A stretch of 64,000 nucleotides of DNA. Origin: JADLGL01 sp963732865 (lineage in GTDB: Bacteria > Pseudomonadota > Alphaproteobacteria > Rhizobiales > Kaistiaceae). This document shows, one piece after another, positions 18,739 through 27,742 of the stretch (position 1 is the stretch's first letter; each line of letters starts with the position of its first letter). The position numbers and the translations under genes are program-made. The notes under the pieces were generated by a model. That model saw only the letters and a program-made list of their open reading frames with translations, did no database searches and had not been told where the DNA came from. Location of the stretch: NCBI GenBank assembly GCA_963732865.1, contig CAVTBC010000004.1, positions 1,066,196-1,130,195 on the forward strand, read 5' to 3'.

Positions 18739-18863
18739 TGAGACCGCGCCTTGTGGTGGGTTTTGCAAGATGAAATCCGATAGTGCTTCGGCGGTCACCG
18801 GTCAAACGATGAGATCGCCCCAGGATCCGCCATGATCCTGAAACGGCCCGCCAGAGACGCGAA

Positions 18864-18892
18864 GCCTCCACCGGGCAGAGCCAGGCGGAGGC
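18864..18892 (-). terminator. Hairpin after the HdeD-like gene
   Basis: Minus-strand GCCTCCGCC and GGTGGAGGC form a 9-bp stem with one G-U pair and an 11-base loop, seven bases beyond the HdeD stop. The T-rich tail is weak. Confidence 0.4.
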
Positions 18893-18898
18893 GTCCTC

Positions 18899-19486
18899 TC
18901 ACTCGGGGTGGCTGTGCAGCCTGAGACGCAAGGCCAAGATGGCCAGCATAAGTCCAGAGACGATTGCGTAGGCACCAATGAACCAAAGAAGGGCGAGTGC
19001 GCCGGCACCCGGTGCGACCAACACGATGACGCCGAACAAGATCGAGAGCGCACCGGTCGCGATCAGCATCCACTCATTGTCGATGTGACGGCGAAGCCGG
19101 AGAGCGCCGATGATCTCGAACAGGCCGCGCAGGATCGACCAGGCGCCAATGAAGGCGACCAGAACGAGGGCGGTGAGCCCGGGCCAGACGACGGCAAGGA
19201 TGCCGGTCACAATACCTGCAAGACCGACAAGGACGAGCCACCAGCGCGGCGCTATGTTGCCGCCGCGCATCGCCGCGCCGATCGAAAACACGCCATCGAC
19301 GAAGACGAACGCGCCGAAAAGCCAGATGAAGGTCGCGAGCGTGACATCTGGATAGAGAAGGGCGACGATGCCGAACAGAATCGCGACTATGCCGCGCAAC
19401 AGGATCAGCCACCAATTGGCGGCAAGCGGCAGAAGAAAAGGCCCTGGAGTTCCGAAAGTTAAAGTGTGAGAATCAGTGTTGGCCAT
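18899..19486 (-). CDS. HdeD family (DUF308) membrane protein
   Basis: 195 residues with six predicted membrane helices in three similar pairs, e.g. WWLILLRGIVAILFGIVALLYP at residues 26-47 and IGAWSILRGLFEIIGALRLR around 114-133. HdeD relatives are linked to acid resistance in enterobacteria, but most members are uncharacterised. The gene stands alone and is followed by a hairpin. Confidence 0.88.
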   Translation of the reverse strand: MANTDSHTLTFGTPGPFLLPLAANWWLILLRGIVAILFGIVALLYPDVTLATFIWLFGAFVFVDGVFSIGAAMRGGNIAPRWWLVLVGLAGIVTGILAVVWPGLTALVLVAFIGAWSILRGLFEIIGALRLRRHIDNEWMLIATGALSILFGVIVLVAPGAGALALLWFIGAYAIVSGLMLAILALRLRLHSHPE

Positions 19487-19690
19487 GACGTGCTCCTTGG
19501 AAAAGACAACTCAGCCGGAGCTTCTGTGTAGCACATGCGAGTTTCTTAAGCTCGCTGCGTGGGCCATATGTGCGGAGATGGTCACGGCTTTCTGACAAGT
19601 CGAGGAAGTATTGAATCCATTGCGCGCATTTTGTTCACCTTCGGCGCGATGTTGACCAATAATGTGCTCGGGCAAGGGGAGATTGGCAAA

Positions 19691-20053
19691 GTGCAAATCA
19701 AACGCGTTCTGGCCATTGCGGCCATCATCGTGGCGGCGGCCGGAAGCTCGGCCGCACAAGCGGCTACGGTCACGATCGACGTTCCGAGCGCGGCCGCTGT
19801 CGATACGACAACGACGCACTATTCATGCGGCAAGATGCAGGTCACGGTCGATTACATCAATGCCGGGCCGGTTTCGCTCGCCGTGCTGCATTTGCCGAAC
19901 GACCTCGTCGTTGCGGCCAATGTGATTTCCGCGTCAGGGGCCCGCTACGCCGGGGCGCAATATATCTGGTGGACGAGCGGCAGCGGCGTCACGCTCGCCG
20001 ATCTGATGCATGGCGGCGAGGACGCACCGATCCAGTGTACCGAGCGGCCCTAG
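19691..20053 (+). CDS. MliC-type lysozyme inhibitor domain protein (secreted)
   Basis: 120 residues from GTG 19691, with AAGGGGAG about ten bases upstream. A signal peptide (IAAIIVAAAGSSAAQA) is followed by YSCGKMQVTVDYINAG and SASGARYAGAQYIWWTSGSG, the hallmark of MliC/PliC inhibitors of C-type lysozyme, with Cys residues near both ends. It is probably periplasmic; there is no lipobox. The neighbouring ilv genes are on the other strand and unrelated. Confidence 0.85.
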   Translation: MQIKRVLAIAAIIVAAAGSSAAQAATVTIDVPSAAAVDTTTTHYSCGKMQVTVDYINAGPVSLAVLHLPNDLVVAANVISASGARYAGAQYIWWTSGSGVTLADLMHGGEDAPIQCTERP

Positions 20054-20068
20054 CCGGGGCGCCGCCGG

Positions 20069-20623
20069 CTAGACGTCGAGCTTGGCCGTTTCCTTGCCGC
20101 GGCTGACCGCCGCGATGCCGGTGCGGCAGACTTCGGCGAGACCTAGCGGACCCATGATGGCGATGAACTGCTCGATCTTCGACGTGCGGCCGGTGATCTC
20201 GAACACGAAGTGATCGACATTCGCGTCGATGACCGTGGCGCGAAACGCGTCGGCGAGGCGCAGCGCCTCGACGCGCTTGTCCCCGGTGCCGATCACCTTG
20301 ACCAGCGCCAACTCGCGTTCGAGTGGCTTGCCCTCAGCGGTGAGGTCGCGAACATTGTGCACCGGCACCATGCGCTCGAGCTGATGCTTGATCTGGACGA
20401 TAACGTCGGGAACGCCGGTGGTGACGATGGTGATGCGCGACACGTGCTCGGCGTGTTCGGTCTCCGAGACCGTCAGGCTGTCGATGTTGTAGCCGCGGCC
20501 GGAGAAGAGGCCGATGACGCGGGCGAGGACGCCCGGCTCATTATCGACGACGACGGAAAGCGTGTGCGTCTCTTCCTTGTCGTGCCGTTCCTGGATGAAA
20601 TAGGGCGAGGCCGGCTGGTTCAT
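20069..20623 (-). CDS. ilvH: Acetolactate synthase small (regulatory) subunit
   Basis: 184 residues starting MNQPASPYFIQERHDKEETH. The N-terminal ACT domain (HTLSVVVDNEPGVLARVIGLFSGRGYNIDSL) binds valine for feedback inhibition. The C-terminal domain (LALVKVIGTGDKRVEALRLADAF) activates the catalytic subunit. Its start overlaps the yqhA-like stop by four bases (ATGA). It is the last gene of ilvB-yqhA-ilvH. Confidence 0.95.
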   Translation of the reverse strand: MNQPASPYFIQERHDKEETHTLSVVVDNEPGVLARVIGLFSGRGYNIDSLTVSETEHAEHVSRITIVTTGVPDVIVQIKHQLERMVPVHNVRDLTAEGKPLERELALVKVIGTGDKRVEALRLADAFRATVIDANVDHFVFEITGRTSKIEQFIAIMGPLGLAEVCRTGIAAVSRGKETAKLDV

Positions 20624-21240
20624 GATTTGTGGTCCGGTTCTGAATGGGTGATGGCGCGCGCCTCGGAATGATCTTCGCCGCCGTGCCGGTTTGCGTCGAG
20701 GTCGAGGAACCACAACGCGCCGGAGATGAGGATGATGGCGACCGGCAGGACGAGGAGGTCCCACGAGAAGTCACTGCCGGATTCGACGATGACGCGCGCG
20801 AAGATGACGATGAGGACGACGATGACGACCTCGGCCAGGATCTGCTTGAGCTGGCCGACCCCCTCAATCTTCATCCAGGCGGGCAGGAACTTCGCGATGT
20901 GCGCGGGAAGGCGGAAAACGAAGCCTATGGCGATGCCATAGGCGAAGATGACGAGGACGACGCCGAAGAGGAAGGAATCGACCGCCTCTAGGATCGGTAC
21001 CGTCACCTGTCGTTCGGCGTGTTCGGCGGCAGTCGAACGCAAGATGTGCCACGCGTCGCCGACATAGAGGAAACCCTGCCAGAACATCAGCAACGATCCG
21101 ACGAAGGCCCCCGCCGATCCCGCCAGCATCACGACGCGGAGGCCGAACAGGATGCGGAGGAAGAGCAGAAGGCCTCGCTCCTCGCGAGGGTCGCGAGGCT
21201 TGCTGAACGGGTCGGCGCTGATGTCTGGCTCTTGTGCCAT
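20620..21240 (-). CDS. YqhA family (UPF0114) membrane protein
   Basis: 206 residues with three to four membrane helices (RVVMLAGSAGAFVGSLLMFW, LFGVVLVIFAYGIAIGFVF, AEVVIVVLIVIFARVIVE, LLVLPVAIILISGALWFLDL). It matches the YqhA/UPF0114 pattern, whose role is unknown. It sits two bases after the ilvB stop and overlaps ilvH by four bases, so it must be co-expressed with acetolactate synthase. Both termini are charged and extended compared with a minimal YqhA. Confidence 0.85.
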   Translation of the reverse strand: MAQEPDISADPFSKPRDPREERGLLLFLRILFGLRVVMLAGSAGAFVGSLLMFWQGFLYVGDAWHILRSTAAEHAERQVTVPILEAVDSFLFGVVLVIFAYGIAIGFVFRLPAHIAKFLPAWMKIEGVGQLKQILAEVVIVVLIVIFARVIVESGSDFSWDLLVLPVAIILISGALWFLDLDANRHGGEDHSEARAITHSEPDHKS

Positions 21241-21242
21241 TG

Positions 21243-23012
21243 CTAGACCAACTGCCTTCCGGTCTCGTCAATCGCCGTCGCCATCATCTCGTCGGTGGCT
21301 TCGTCCGGCAGCAGCATCTCGTTGTGGGCCTTGCCTGACGGGATCATCGGCAGGCAGTTGGCGAGCGCGGCGACGCGGCAATCGAACAGCACCGGCCTGT
21401 TGATCGCGATCATCTCGGCGATGGCGTCGTCCAGTTCGTCCGGCTTGTCGACACGCATGCCGACGGCGCCATAGGCGTCCCCCAGCTTCTCGAAATCAGG
21501 CAATGATTCCATGTAGCTGTGCGAGATGCGGTTGCCATGCAGCAGCTGCTGCCATTGGCGCACCATGCCCATATATTGGTTGTTGAGGATGAATATCTTG
21601 ACCGGCAGCTCGTGCTGAACGGCCGTCGACATTTCCTGCATCGTCATCAGCACGGAGGCGTCGCCGGCAATGTCGATGACCAGCGCGTCGGGGTGGCCGG
21701 CTTGCGCGCCGATCGCCGCCGGCAGGCCGAAGCCCATGGTGCCGAGGCCGCCAGAGGTGACCCAATGGTTCGGGTCCTCGAAGTGGAAATACTGCGCCGC
21801 CCACATCTGATGCTGGCCGACCTCGGTGGTGATGTAGGTGTCGCGCCCCTGCGTCGCGGCGAACAGGCGCTCGATCGCATATTGCGGCATGATGACGTCG
21901 GGGTTGGGCGTGTAGGCGAGGCTCTTGCGCGCGCGCCAGCGGTCGATCCGCTGCCACCAATCCTTCAACGCCGGCTTATCGATCTTCGGATTCTCGGCCT
22001 GCCAGACATGCAACATGTCGGCGAGAACGTTGGCGACGTCGCCAATGATCGGGATGTCGACGCGGACGTTCTTGTTGATCGACGAGGGATCGATGTCGAT
22101 CTGGATCTTGCGTGAATCCGGCGAGAAGGCATCAAGCCGGCCGGTGATGCGGTCGTCGAAGCGGGAGCCGATCGCGATCATCACGTCGCAATCATGCATG
22201 GCGTTGTTCGCCTCATACGTCCCGTGCATGCCCAGCATGCCGAGCCATTGCGGATCGGACGCCGGGAACGAGCCGAGGCCCATCAGCGTGGTGGTGATCG
22301 GATAGCCGGTGAGGCGAACCAGTTCGCGCAGCAGGCGCGACGCCTCGGGGCCTGAATTGATGACGCCGCCGCCGGTATAGAAGATCGGCCGCTTGGCGCC
22401 GGCCATCAGCGCCACGGCCTCGCGGATGCGGTCGGCGTCGCCCTTGACCCGCGGGTGGTAGGTCTTGTGCTTCACATGCTCGGGGCCGGTGTAGATTCCG
22501 GTCGCGAACTGGACGTCCTTCGGGATGTCGACGACGACCGGGCCGGGCCGGCCATGGGTCGCGACGTAAAAGGCCTCGTGCAGGATGCGGGCGAGATCAT
22601 TGACGTCCTTCACCAGCCAATTGTGCTTGGTGCAGGGGCGGGTGATGCCGACGGTGTCGCACTCCTGGAAGGCGTCGGACCCGATGAGATGGGTCGCGAC
22701 CTGCCCGGTGATGCAGACGACCGGGATCGAATCCATCAGCGCGTCGGTAAGCGGCGTGACCATGTTGGTGGCGCCGGGGCCGGACGTGACCAGCGCAACG
22801 CCCGGCTTGCCGGTCGAACGGGCGTAACCCTCGGCAGCGTGGCCGGCGCCTTGCTCATGACGGACAAGGATGTGGCGGACGTCGTTCTGCTCGAACAGGG
22901 CGTCATAGATCGGCAGGACGGCGCCGCCCGGATAGCCGAACAGATCCGTGACGCCGTGGTCCTTCAGCGCCTGCAGCACCATTTCGGCGCCCGTCATTCT
23001 TCGTTCTTGCAT
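21243..23012 (-). CDS. ilvB: Acetolactate synthase large (catalytic) subunit
   Basis: 589 residues. This TPP-, FAD- and Mg-dependent enzyme condenses pyruvate with pyruvate or 2-oxobutyrate in valine, leucine and isoleucine synthesis. Seen features are GVTDLFGYPGGAVLPIYDAL with the TPP-activating Glu following (VRHEQGAGHAAEGYARSTG), and the TPP motif from DIAGDASVLMTMQE through to LNNQYMGMVRQWQ. The gene is preceded by a promoter, a branched-chain-rich leader peptide and a terminator hairpin, so transcription attenuation is expected. The operon continues with yqhA-like and ilvH. Confidence 0.97.
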   Translation of the reverse strand: MQERRMTGAEMVLQALKDHGVTDLFGYPGGAVLPIYDALFEQNDVRHILVRHEQGAGHAAEGYARSTGKPGVALVTSGPGATNMVTPLTDALMDSIPVVCITGQVATHLIGSDAFQECDTVGITRPCTKHNWLVKDVNDLARILHEAFYVATHGRPGPVVVDIPKDVQFATGIYTGPEHVKHKTYHPRVKGDADRIREAVALMAGAKRPIFYTGGGVINSGPEASRLLRELVRLTGYPITTTLMGLGSFPASDPQWLGMLGMHGTYEANNAMHDCDVMIAIGSRFDDRITGRLDAFSPDSRKIQIDIDPSSINKNVRVDIPIIGDVANVLADMLHVWQAENPKIDKPALKDWWQRIDRWRARKSLAYTPNPDVIMPQYAIERLFAATQGRDTYITTEVGQHQMWAAQYFHFEDPNHWVTSGGLGTMGFGLPAAIGAQAGHPDALVIDIAGDASVLMTMQEMSTAVQHELPVKIFILNNQYMGMVRQWQQLLHGNRISHSYMESLPDFEKLGDAYGAVGMRVDKPDELDDAIAEMIAINRPVLFDCRVAALANCLPMIPSGKAHNEMLLPDEATDEMMATAIDETGRQLV

Positions 23013-23042
23013 GGCTCTCTCCAGCCGTTCCCAGCCCTAAGT

Positions 23043-23068
23043 AACAAAAAAGGGCCTCTGAGGCCCTT
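23043..23068 (-). terminator. Attenuator terminator in the ilvB leader
   Basis: AAGGGCCT (minus, 23068-23061) pairs with AGGCCCTT (23057-23050) across a three-base loop and is followed by a T-rich run. It lies between the leader peptide and ilvB. A competing pairing of CACACC in the leader-peptide codons with GGTGTG downstream could form the alternative structure. Confidence 0.8.
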
Positions 23069-23099
23069 CGAAATCGCACACCATCAAAGGCGACGGCGG

Positions 23100-23150
23100 T
23101 TAAGCCATCGTGACGGTGTGCTCCGATACTACGAGAATGTTGGTCGTCAC
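23100..23150 (-). CDS. ilvB operon leader peptide
   Basis: A 17-codon frame from GTG 23150 encodes MTTNILVVSEHTVTMA. Ile, Leu and consecutive Val codons sit in the first half and Thr codons at both ends. GGAGAAG lies a few bases upstream. Ribosome stalling at these codons when branched-chain aminoacyl-tRNA is short would prevent the terminator at 23043-23068 from forming. Family knowledge: attenuation of ilv operons by such leader peptides is well described. Confidence 0.75.
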   Translation of the reverse strand: MTTNILVVSEHTVTMA

Positions 23151-23178
23151 GGTCTTCTCCGCACGTCGGTCGGCGTGG

Positions 23179-23207
23179 AAGATAGGCGCGGGCCGGGAAG
23201 GGGTCAA
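23179..23207 (-). promoter_or_regulatory. Promoter of the ilvB operon
   Basis: Minus-strand TTGACC (23207-23202) and TATCTT (23184-23179) are separated by 17 bases. This would start transcription near 23172, about 20 bases before the leader peptide. Confidence 0.65.
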
Positions 23208-23258
23208 GGGATGCCATCCGCGATTTGGCCGCCTCAGCCCGCCGTCGCCCACCCGCGG

Positions 23259-24416
23259 TCAACGCGCGACGACGATGCGCTCGAAATGAGCGGCGACCTT
23301 CTCGGCGCTCGGCAAACCGCCGGTGATAATGCGATGGCCGCCGGCCTCCTTCGTCTCGGCCTCGGCCGCCGTCTTGAGCGCGGCACGCGCCTTCTCGATG
23401 GCGCCGGCCATTGCGGGGTCGGAAACGGCCGCGGCGAAGCGCGGTTCGGCGAGATGGGAAACGGCAGTCTCAAGGACGTCGAGATCCTGATCTCGGGCGA
23501 TTAGGTCGAGGATCGGCAGCGGATCGTCGAGCTTTTTCACCGCCGCCTGGCGCGCGAACCAATGCGGGCTCTGCAAGACGTCGCAGATGAGGGCCTGATC
23601 GGTCAGCCGGTCGAGCGCCGCCCGGGCGAGCGGCTGATCCTCCACCGTCGCCGCAATCTTCGCCAACATCGCCTGGTCGGCGATCTTGGCGAGGGCGGCG
23701 TCTTGCCCGGCGCGGACGGTGAACTGGTCGCCGAGAAGGTCGGTCGCAGTATCCATCTTGTGCATCACGATCCGGAACAGCGTTTCCCCGTCCTCCAGCA
23801 GGCCGACAGCCGCTTCGCGGTTCGGTTGGTCCGGGTCCTCCGTCGCGATCCTGGCGAGGAGAGCGTCGCCGCCGGCGCCAGCGGCGGCAAGACGCACCGA
23901 TGCGTCGCCGTCGCCAAGCGCGATCTGTTGCAGCAGCGTCCGATCCGTCAGCTGGCCCGCCGCCGCGGCGCGGATGGCAGCGTCGGGGTCGTCCTTTGCC
24001 AGCTTCGTCAGCATCGGCTGATCCGTTAGGGCGCGCATGGCGGCGAGCCGGATCGGGCGCGGATTGCTGCTGGCGATGATGGCGCTGAGGAACGCTTGGT
24101 CGGTCAGTTTGGCGACGGCCGCTTCGCGGACGCGGATATCCATGGCCGCCGTCGCGATGCGCGCTAGCACGGCCTGGTCCTTCAACTTCGCCACGGCCGC
24201 CTTGTGCGCGGAACTTATGGCCCCAGTTATCGCGATGCGGGTGAGCGTTTCGGGATCGTCGATTTTGGCGATCGCCGCTTCGCGGACGCGGTCGTCCTCG
24301 TCTTCCCGAGCGATGCGGGCCAAGACCGTTTGATCGCCCACGGTCGCAACGGCGTGCAGCCGCACGCCGGCATCACTGTGCCGCCATTTCGGACGGATGA
24401 GATCAAGCAAGCCCAT
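23259..24416 (-). CDS. HEAT-like repeat protein
   Basis: 385 residues from the ATG at 24416 (MGLLDLIRPKWRHSDAGVR). The body consists of roughly ten degenerate helical repeats of about 25-30 residues with the pattern 'REAAVAKLTDQ..L..IA', for example RVREAAVAKLTDQAFLSAII and RLAAMRALTDQPMLTKLAKD. This is an alpha-solenoid like HEAT or PBS-lyase repeats, usually a protein-protein scaffold. No catalytic motif or signal peptide is seen. GGGGGAACGGG precedes the ATG. Partners are unknown. Confidence 0.7.
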   Translation of the reverse strand: MGLLDLIRPKWRHSDAGVRLHAVATVGDQTVLARIAREDEDDRVREAAIAKIDDPETLTRIAITGAISSAHKAAVAKLKDQAVLARIATAAMDIRVREAAVAKLTDQAFLSAIIASSNPRPIRLAAMRALTDQPMLTKLAKDDPDAAIRAAAAGQLTDRTLLQQIALGDGDASVRLAAAGAGGDALLARIATEDPDQPNREAAVGLLEDGETLFRIVMHKMDTATDLLGDQFTVRAGQDAALAKIADQAMLAKIAATVEDQPLARAALDRLTDQALICDVLQSPHWFARQAAVKKLDDPLPILDLIARDQDLDVLETAVSHLAEPRFAAAVSDPAMAGAIEKARAALKTAAEAETKEAGGHRIITGGLPSAEKVAAHFERIVVAR

Positions 24417-24514
24417 CGTGTCCCGTTCCCCCGGTTTCAACATTAGTCGGTTCGACGGACCAATTCCAATTCGCGTTGCCGGCGAAAATTCCCATGGTCT
24501 GTGCGCTCGCCCGC

Positions 24515-25756
24515 TCAGACCAATTCGATGCGGAAAGGCAGAACCTCTCCATATCGGGCGATCGATGCAATCCGGCATGCTGCCGCCACCTGCCGAGACA
24601 ATTCTGCCGGATCGGAAATTGTGCGCCAGGTTCGCGAGTCGATGCCGATATCCCAGAACGAACTCTTCACCGGTCGCGTCGTGGCAAAGCTTTCTTCCAG
24701 CGAACGGCGCAAATCGGCTTCGTCAAAGCAGGGGACAAGATCGGCGCGAACAAGCAACGCGTCCTGCCGGCGTGGCGGATTGGACACATCGAGCGACAGC
24801 AGCCGATAGCCAGCCGATTTCCCTGCCTGCTCGACGAAGGCAACGGAGCACCCGAAAAAGCCACCGAACGCGGATGCGGTGTAGCGCCGGTCGTATTCGA
24901 TCGCGAATCCGACAGGCGGCGGAATCTCCGGGTTGACCTCGATGTGGATCAGCGCCGGGCGGTAGCAGCTTAGAAGCGCGGTGAGGATCATGCCGTCGAA
25001 GGAATCGATATCGATCTTGAGAAGGGCGAAATCCTCAGGACAGCCGGCATCGGCGAGCAGCGAGCAGGCGTTGCCCGGTGTCACCATGGTGTTCAGCAGT
25101 TTGCGGACGTCCGACGAGGGGAGGTTTGTCGCGAGATCGGGATAGTCGCCGCCGTCGATCGCGATGCCAGCCCATCCCGCTTGGTACAGCTCGTAGCAGG
25201 GATCGCCCCAGCTCTTGCCATCGTGGCAGCCGATATTGACGGCGAAGGGCTCGATCGCCCCACGCTCCACGATCCGGAACGCCGCCGCCGCAGGTGTGAC
25301 GGTGCCGCCGATATTGTCGCGGCGGGATTCAACGGCCGTGACGTCGAGGCCCGCCTGCCGTGCAAGTTCGATCGCTCCGGCGCCGTCCGTCGGCGACATG
25401 GGCGCCCGTTGAGACAGGGCCTGCAGCTGTGCTGGGGCGCGCTCCGGACTCTGCTTGATGGCGAGCTTGAGCAGGGCCGAACGGAGGGTGTGGGTGTCCC
25501 ATCTCGTGTCTTCGATCGGCCCCACGAGGTCGAAGGCCTCAACTCGCCGATTGGCACAGAGCCAGCGAATGGCACCGCCACGCGCCTTCAGGGCAAGGGG
25601 ATCGTGATCGAGCGTGGCGTCCGAGAAAAGGCGGAGAAGCCTTGCAGCGTCGCCGGCGGCGATTGCGGCGTTGGTCGCGCCCAGAAGGCGTTTGCCTTTG
25701 GCGCGCAGCTTGACCCAATCGGCATGTTGCTTCCGGTCGGACAGGCCTGCCTCCAC
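24515..25756 (-). CDS. FkbM-like SAM methyltransferase with N-terminal helical extension
   Basis: 413 residues. Residues 1-160 are helical and unassigned. From about 165 the order NIGCHDGKSWGDPCYELYQ, GIAIDGGDYPDLATNL and FALLKIDIDSFDGMILTALL resembles the FkbM fold: a SAM loop, an acidic residue after strand 2, then an L-K-I-D-x-D block. Many relatives methylate sugars or lipids. The glycine loop is less canonical (IGCHDG), so activity is not certain. A HEAT-like gene follows on the same strand. Confidence 0.55.
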   Translation of the reverse strand: MEAGLSDRKQHADWVKLRAKGKRLLGATNAAIAAGDAARLLRLFSDATLDHDPLALKARGGAIRWLCANRRVEAFDLVGPIEDTRWDTHTLRSALLKLAIKQSPERAPAQLQALSQRAPMSPTDGAGAIELARQAGLDVTAVESRRDNIGGTVTPAAAAFRIVERGAIEPFAVNIGCHDGKSWGDPCYELYQAGWAGIAIDGGDYPDLATNLPSSDVRKLLNTMVTPGNACSLLADAGCPEDFALLKIDIDSFDGMILTALLSCYRPALIHIEVNPEIPPPVGFAIEYDRRYTASAFGGFFGCSVAFVEQAGKSAGYRLLSLDVSNPPRRQDALLVRADLVPCFDEADLRRSLEESFATTRPVKSSFWDIGIDSRTWRTISDPAELSRQVAAACRIASIARYGEVLPFRIELV

Positions 25757-25838
25757 ACTGCAATTGTTGTCGCTTGCGCGGGCGAAGGGCGAAGGGCGAC
25801 GCCAATGCTTCGCATACGGCCGGGTGATCGCGCCAGTA

Positions 25839-26747
25839 TTACGTCAGGCTCTCGACGAACGCTTCGGTCTCGCCGGGCGTGATCTGCCGCCAGTCGGGCA
25901 TCTGGTTGCGGAACCATGTCATCTGGCGCTTGGCGTAGTTGCGCGTCTCGGTCTGGGCCCGGGCGATCGCTTCGTCGAGCTCGGTCTCGCCGTTGAGATG
26001 CGCCATCAATGCCGTAAGGCCGATCGACTTCATGGCCGGCAAGTCGGGGCTCAGCTTCAGTGCGGCGACCTTGCGCGCCTCATGCAGGCCACCGGCTTTC
26101 ATCATCACCAGGAAGCGGCGGTTGATGCGGTCATAGAGGTCGGCGCGCTGCGGCACGAGGACGATGCGCTCGGCCTCGCTCGGCTGGATCAACGCGGCCC
26201 CGGCCGCCTCGTCCTGCCATTCGGGCAAGGTGCGGCCGGTGGCATCGATGACCTCCAATGCGCGCAGGATCCGGCCGCGGTCATTGGGGCCGACGCGCGC
26301 CGCCTCGTTGCTGGAGCGCTTGGCCAGGAGGTCGTGAAGTTCGCCGGTCGACAGCGTCGCCGCGCGCTCGCGCCATTCCGAGCGTATTGCAACTGGAACG
26401 TTGGGCACTTCGGCAAGGCCGTGGGTGAGGGCGCGAAAATAGAGGCCGGTGCCGCCGACGATGATCGGCCGCCGGCGCTCGCCGCGCGCGTCCAAGAGAA
26501 CGGAGGCGATGTCACTGATCCAGCGACCGACCGAATAGGGCTGCGAGGCGGGCACGTGGCCGAACAGCCGATGCGGCGCTGCTTCGAGCTCGGCGTCGCT
26601 CGGCCGCGCCGTTAGTACGCGCAGCTCGGCGTAGACCTGCATCGAATCAGCATTGATGATCATGCCGTCGACGCGCTTGGCGATCTCCAGCGCGAGCCGT
26701 GATTTGCCGCCGGCGGTCGGCCCCGCGATCAGGATCGGCTTTGCCAT
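25839..26747 (-). CDS. miaA: tRNA dimethylallyltransferase
   Basis: 302 residues starting MAKPILIAGPTAGGKSRLA. It prenylates A37 of tRNAs that read U-starting codons. The P-loop GPTAGGKS, the DSMQVYAELRVLTARPSD segment and the YAKRQMTWFRNQMPDW ending are characteristic. An upstream in-frame ATG (26765) would add six residues. It is divergent from serB, an arrangement common in this bacterial group. Confidence 0.95.
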   Translation of the reverse strand: MAKPILIAGPTAGGKSRLALEIAKRVDGMIINADSMQVYAELRVLTARPSDAELEAAPHRLFGHVPASQPYSVGRWISDIASVLLDARGERRRPIIVGGTGLYFRALTHGLAEVPNVPVAIRSEWRERAATLSTGELHDLLAKRSSNEAARVGPNDRGRILRALEVIDATGRTLPEWQDEAAGAALIQPSEAERIVLVPQRADLYDRINRRFLVMMKAGGLHEARKVAALKLSPDLPAMKSIGLTALMAHLNGETELDEAIARAQTETRNYAKRQMTWFRNQMPDWRQITPGETEAFVESLT

Positions 26748-26845
26748 TGGCAACCGTTTTTCCAACTCGGACGATCTCGATTAGACGGCGGACGGTCGCC
26801 CGGCTATAGGCGACCGGCGACCTTGTTCTCAACTCCATTCGTTTC

Positions 26846-27742
26846 ATGCGCTTCATCCTCAGTCTGATGGCCAACCCCGCGAAGCCGGCGCTTGGCCCGG
26901 AATTGCTGGCGGAACTTCGCGCCATGCTGGCCGTGACCGAGGAGCCGAGCTGGCTGGCCGAAGGCGTGGCGGCCGAGTTCGGCATTGCGGCTGCGGACAG
27001 GAACGCGGCGAAGGCGGCGGAGACTCAGGTCCGGGCGAGGACCGAAGGGCTGCCAATTGATGTCGCCGTGCTGCCGGCTGAAGGCCGGCGCAAGAAGCTG
27101 CTGCTGGCCGACATGGATTCCACCATCATCGGCCAGGAATGCATCGACGAACTGGCTGATTTTGCCGGCATCAAGCGGCAGGTAGCGGCGATCACCGAGC
27201 GGGCGATGCAGGGCGAACTGCCGTTCGAGGCCTCGCTGCGCGAGCGCGTGGCGCTGCTGAAGGGCCTGCCGGTCTCGGCAATCGACGAAATCCTGACGAG
27301 CCGCATCACCGTCAATTCTGGCGCTGCGACCTTGGTGCAGACCATGCGGGCGCATGGCGCGCATGCCGCGCTTGTGTCGGGCGGGTTCACCCGCTTCACC
27401 CAGTCGGTGGCGCAACTCGTGGGATTCGATGAGCACTTCGCCAATGTCCTGGTCGTGGAGGAGGGGCGGCTCGCGGGCCGGGCCGAGGAACCGATTCGCG
27501 GCCGCGAGGCCAAGCTGGCGGCGTTGATCAATCTCCGCGATCGTCTGGGGCTGGAACAAGCGGAGACCATGGCGGTCGGAGACGGCGCCAACGATCTCGG
27601 CATGATCGAGGCCGCGGGGCTTGGCGTTGCTTATCGTGCAAAGCCGGCCGTCGCCATCGCCGCCGATGTCCGGATCGAACATGGCGACCTCACCGCGCTG
27701 CTCTATCTGCAAGGCTATCGCCGGGACGAATTTGTGCCATGA
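26846..27742 (+). CDS. serB: Phosphoserine phosphatase
   Basis: 298 residues. It releases serine from phosphoserine, the last step of the phosphorylated serine pathway. The HAD motif I DMDSTIIGQECIDELA holds the nucleophile Asp, motif II is LVSGGFTRFTQ and motif III GDGANDLGMIEAAGLGVAY. The N-terminal 80 residues form the usual ACT-like extension. It overlaps the following GNAT gene by four bases. Confidence 0.95.
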   Translation: MRFILSLMANPAKPALGPELLAELRAMLAVTEEPSWLAEGVAAEFGIAAADRNAAKAAETQVRARTEGLPIDVAVLPAEGRRKKLLLADMDSTIIGQECIDELADFAGIKRQVAAITERAMQGELPFEASLRERVALLKGLPVSAIDEILTSRITVNSGAATLVQTMRAHGAHAALVSGGFTRFTQSVAQLVGFDEHFANVLVVEEGRLAGRAEEPIRGREAKLAALINLRDRLGLEQAETMAVGDGANDLGMIEAAGLGVAYRAKPAVAIAADVRIEHGDLTALLYLQGYRRDEFVP

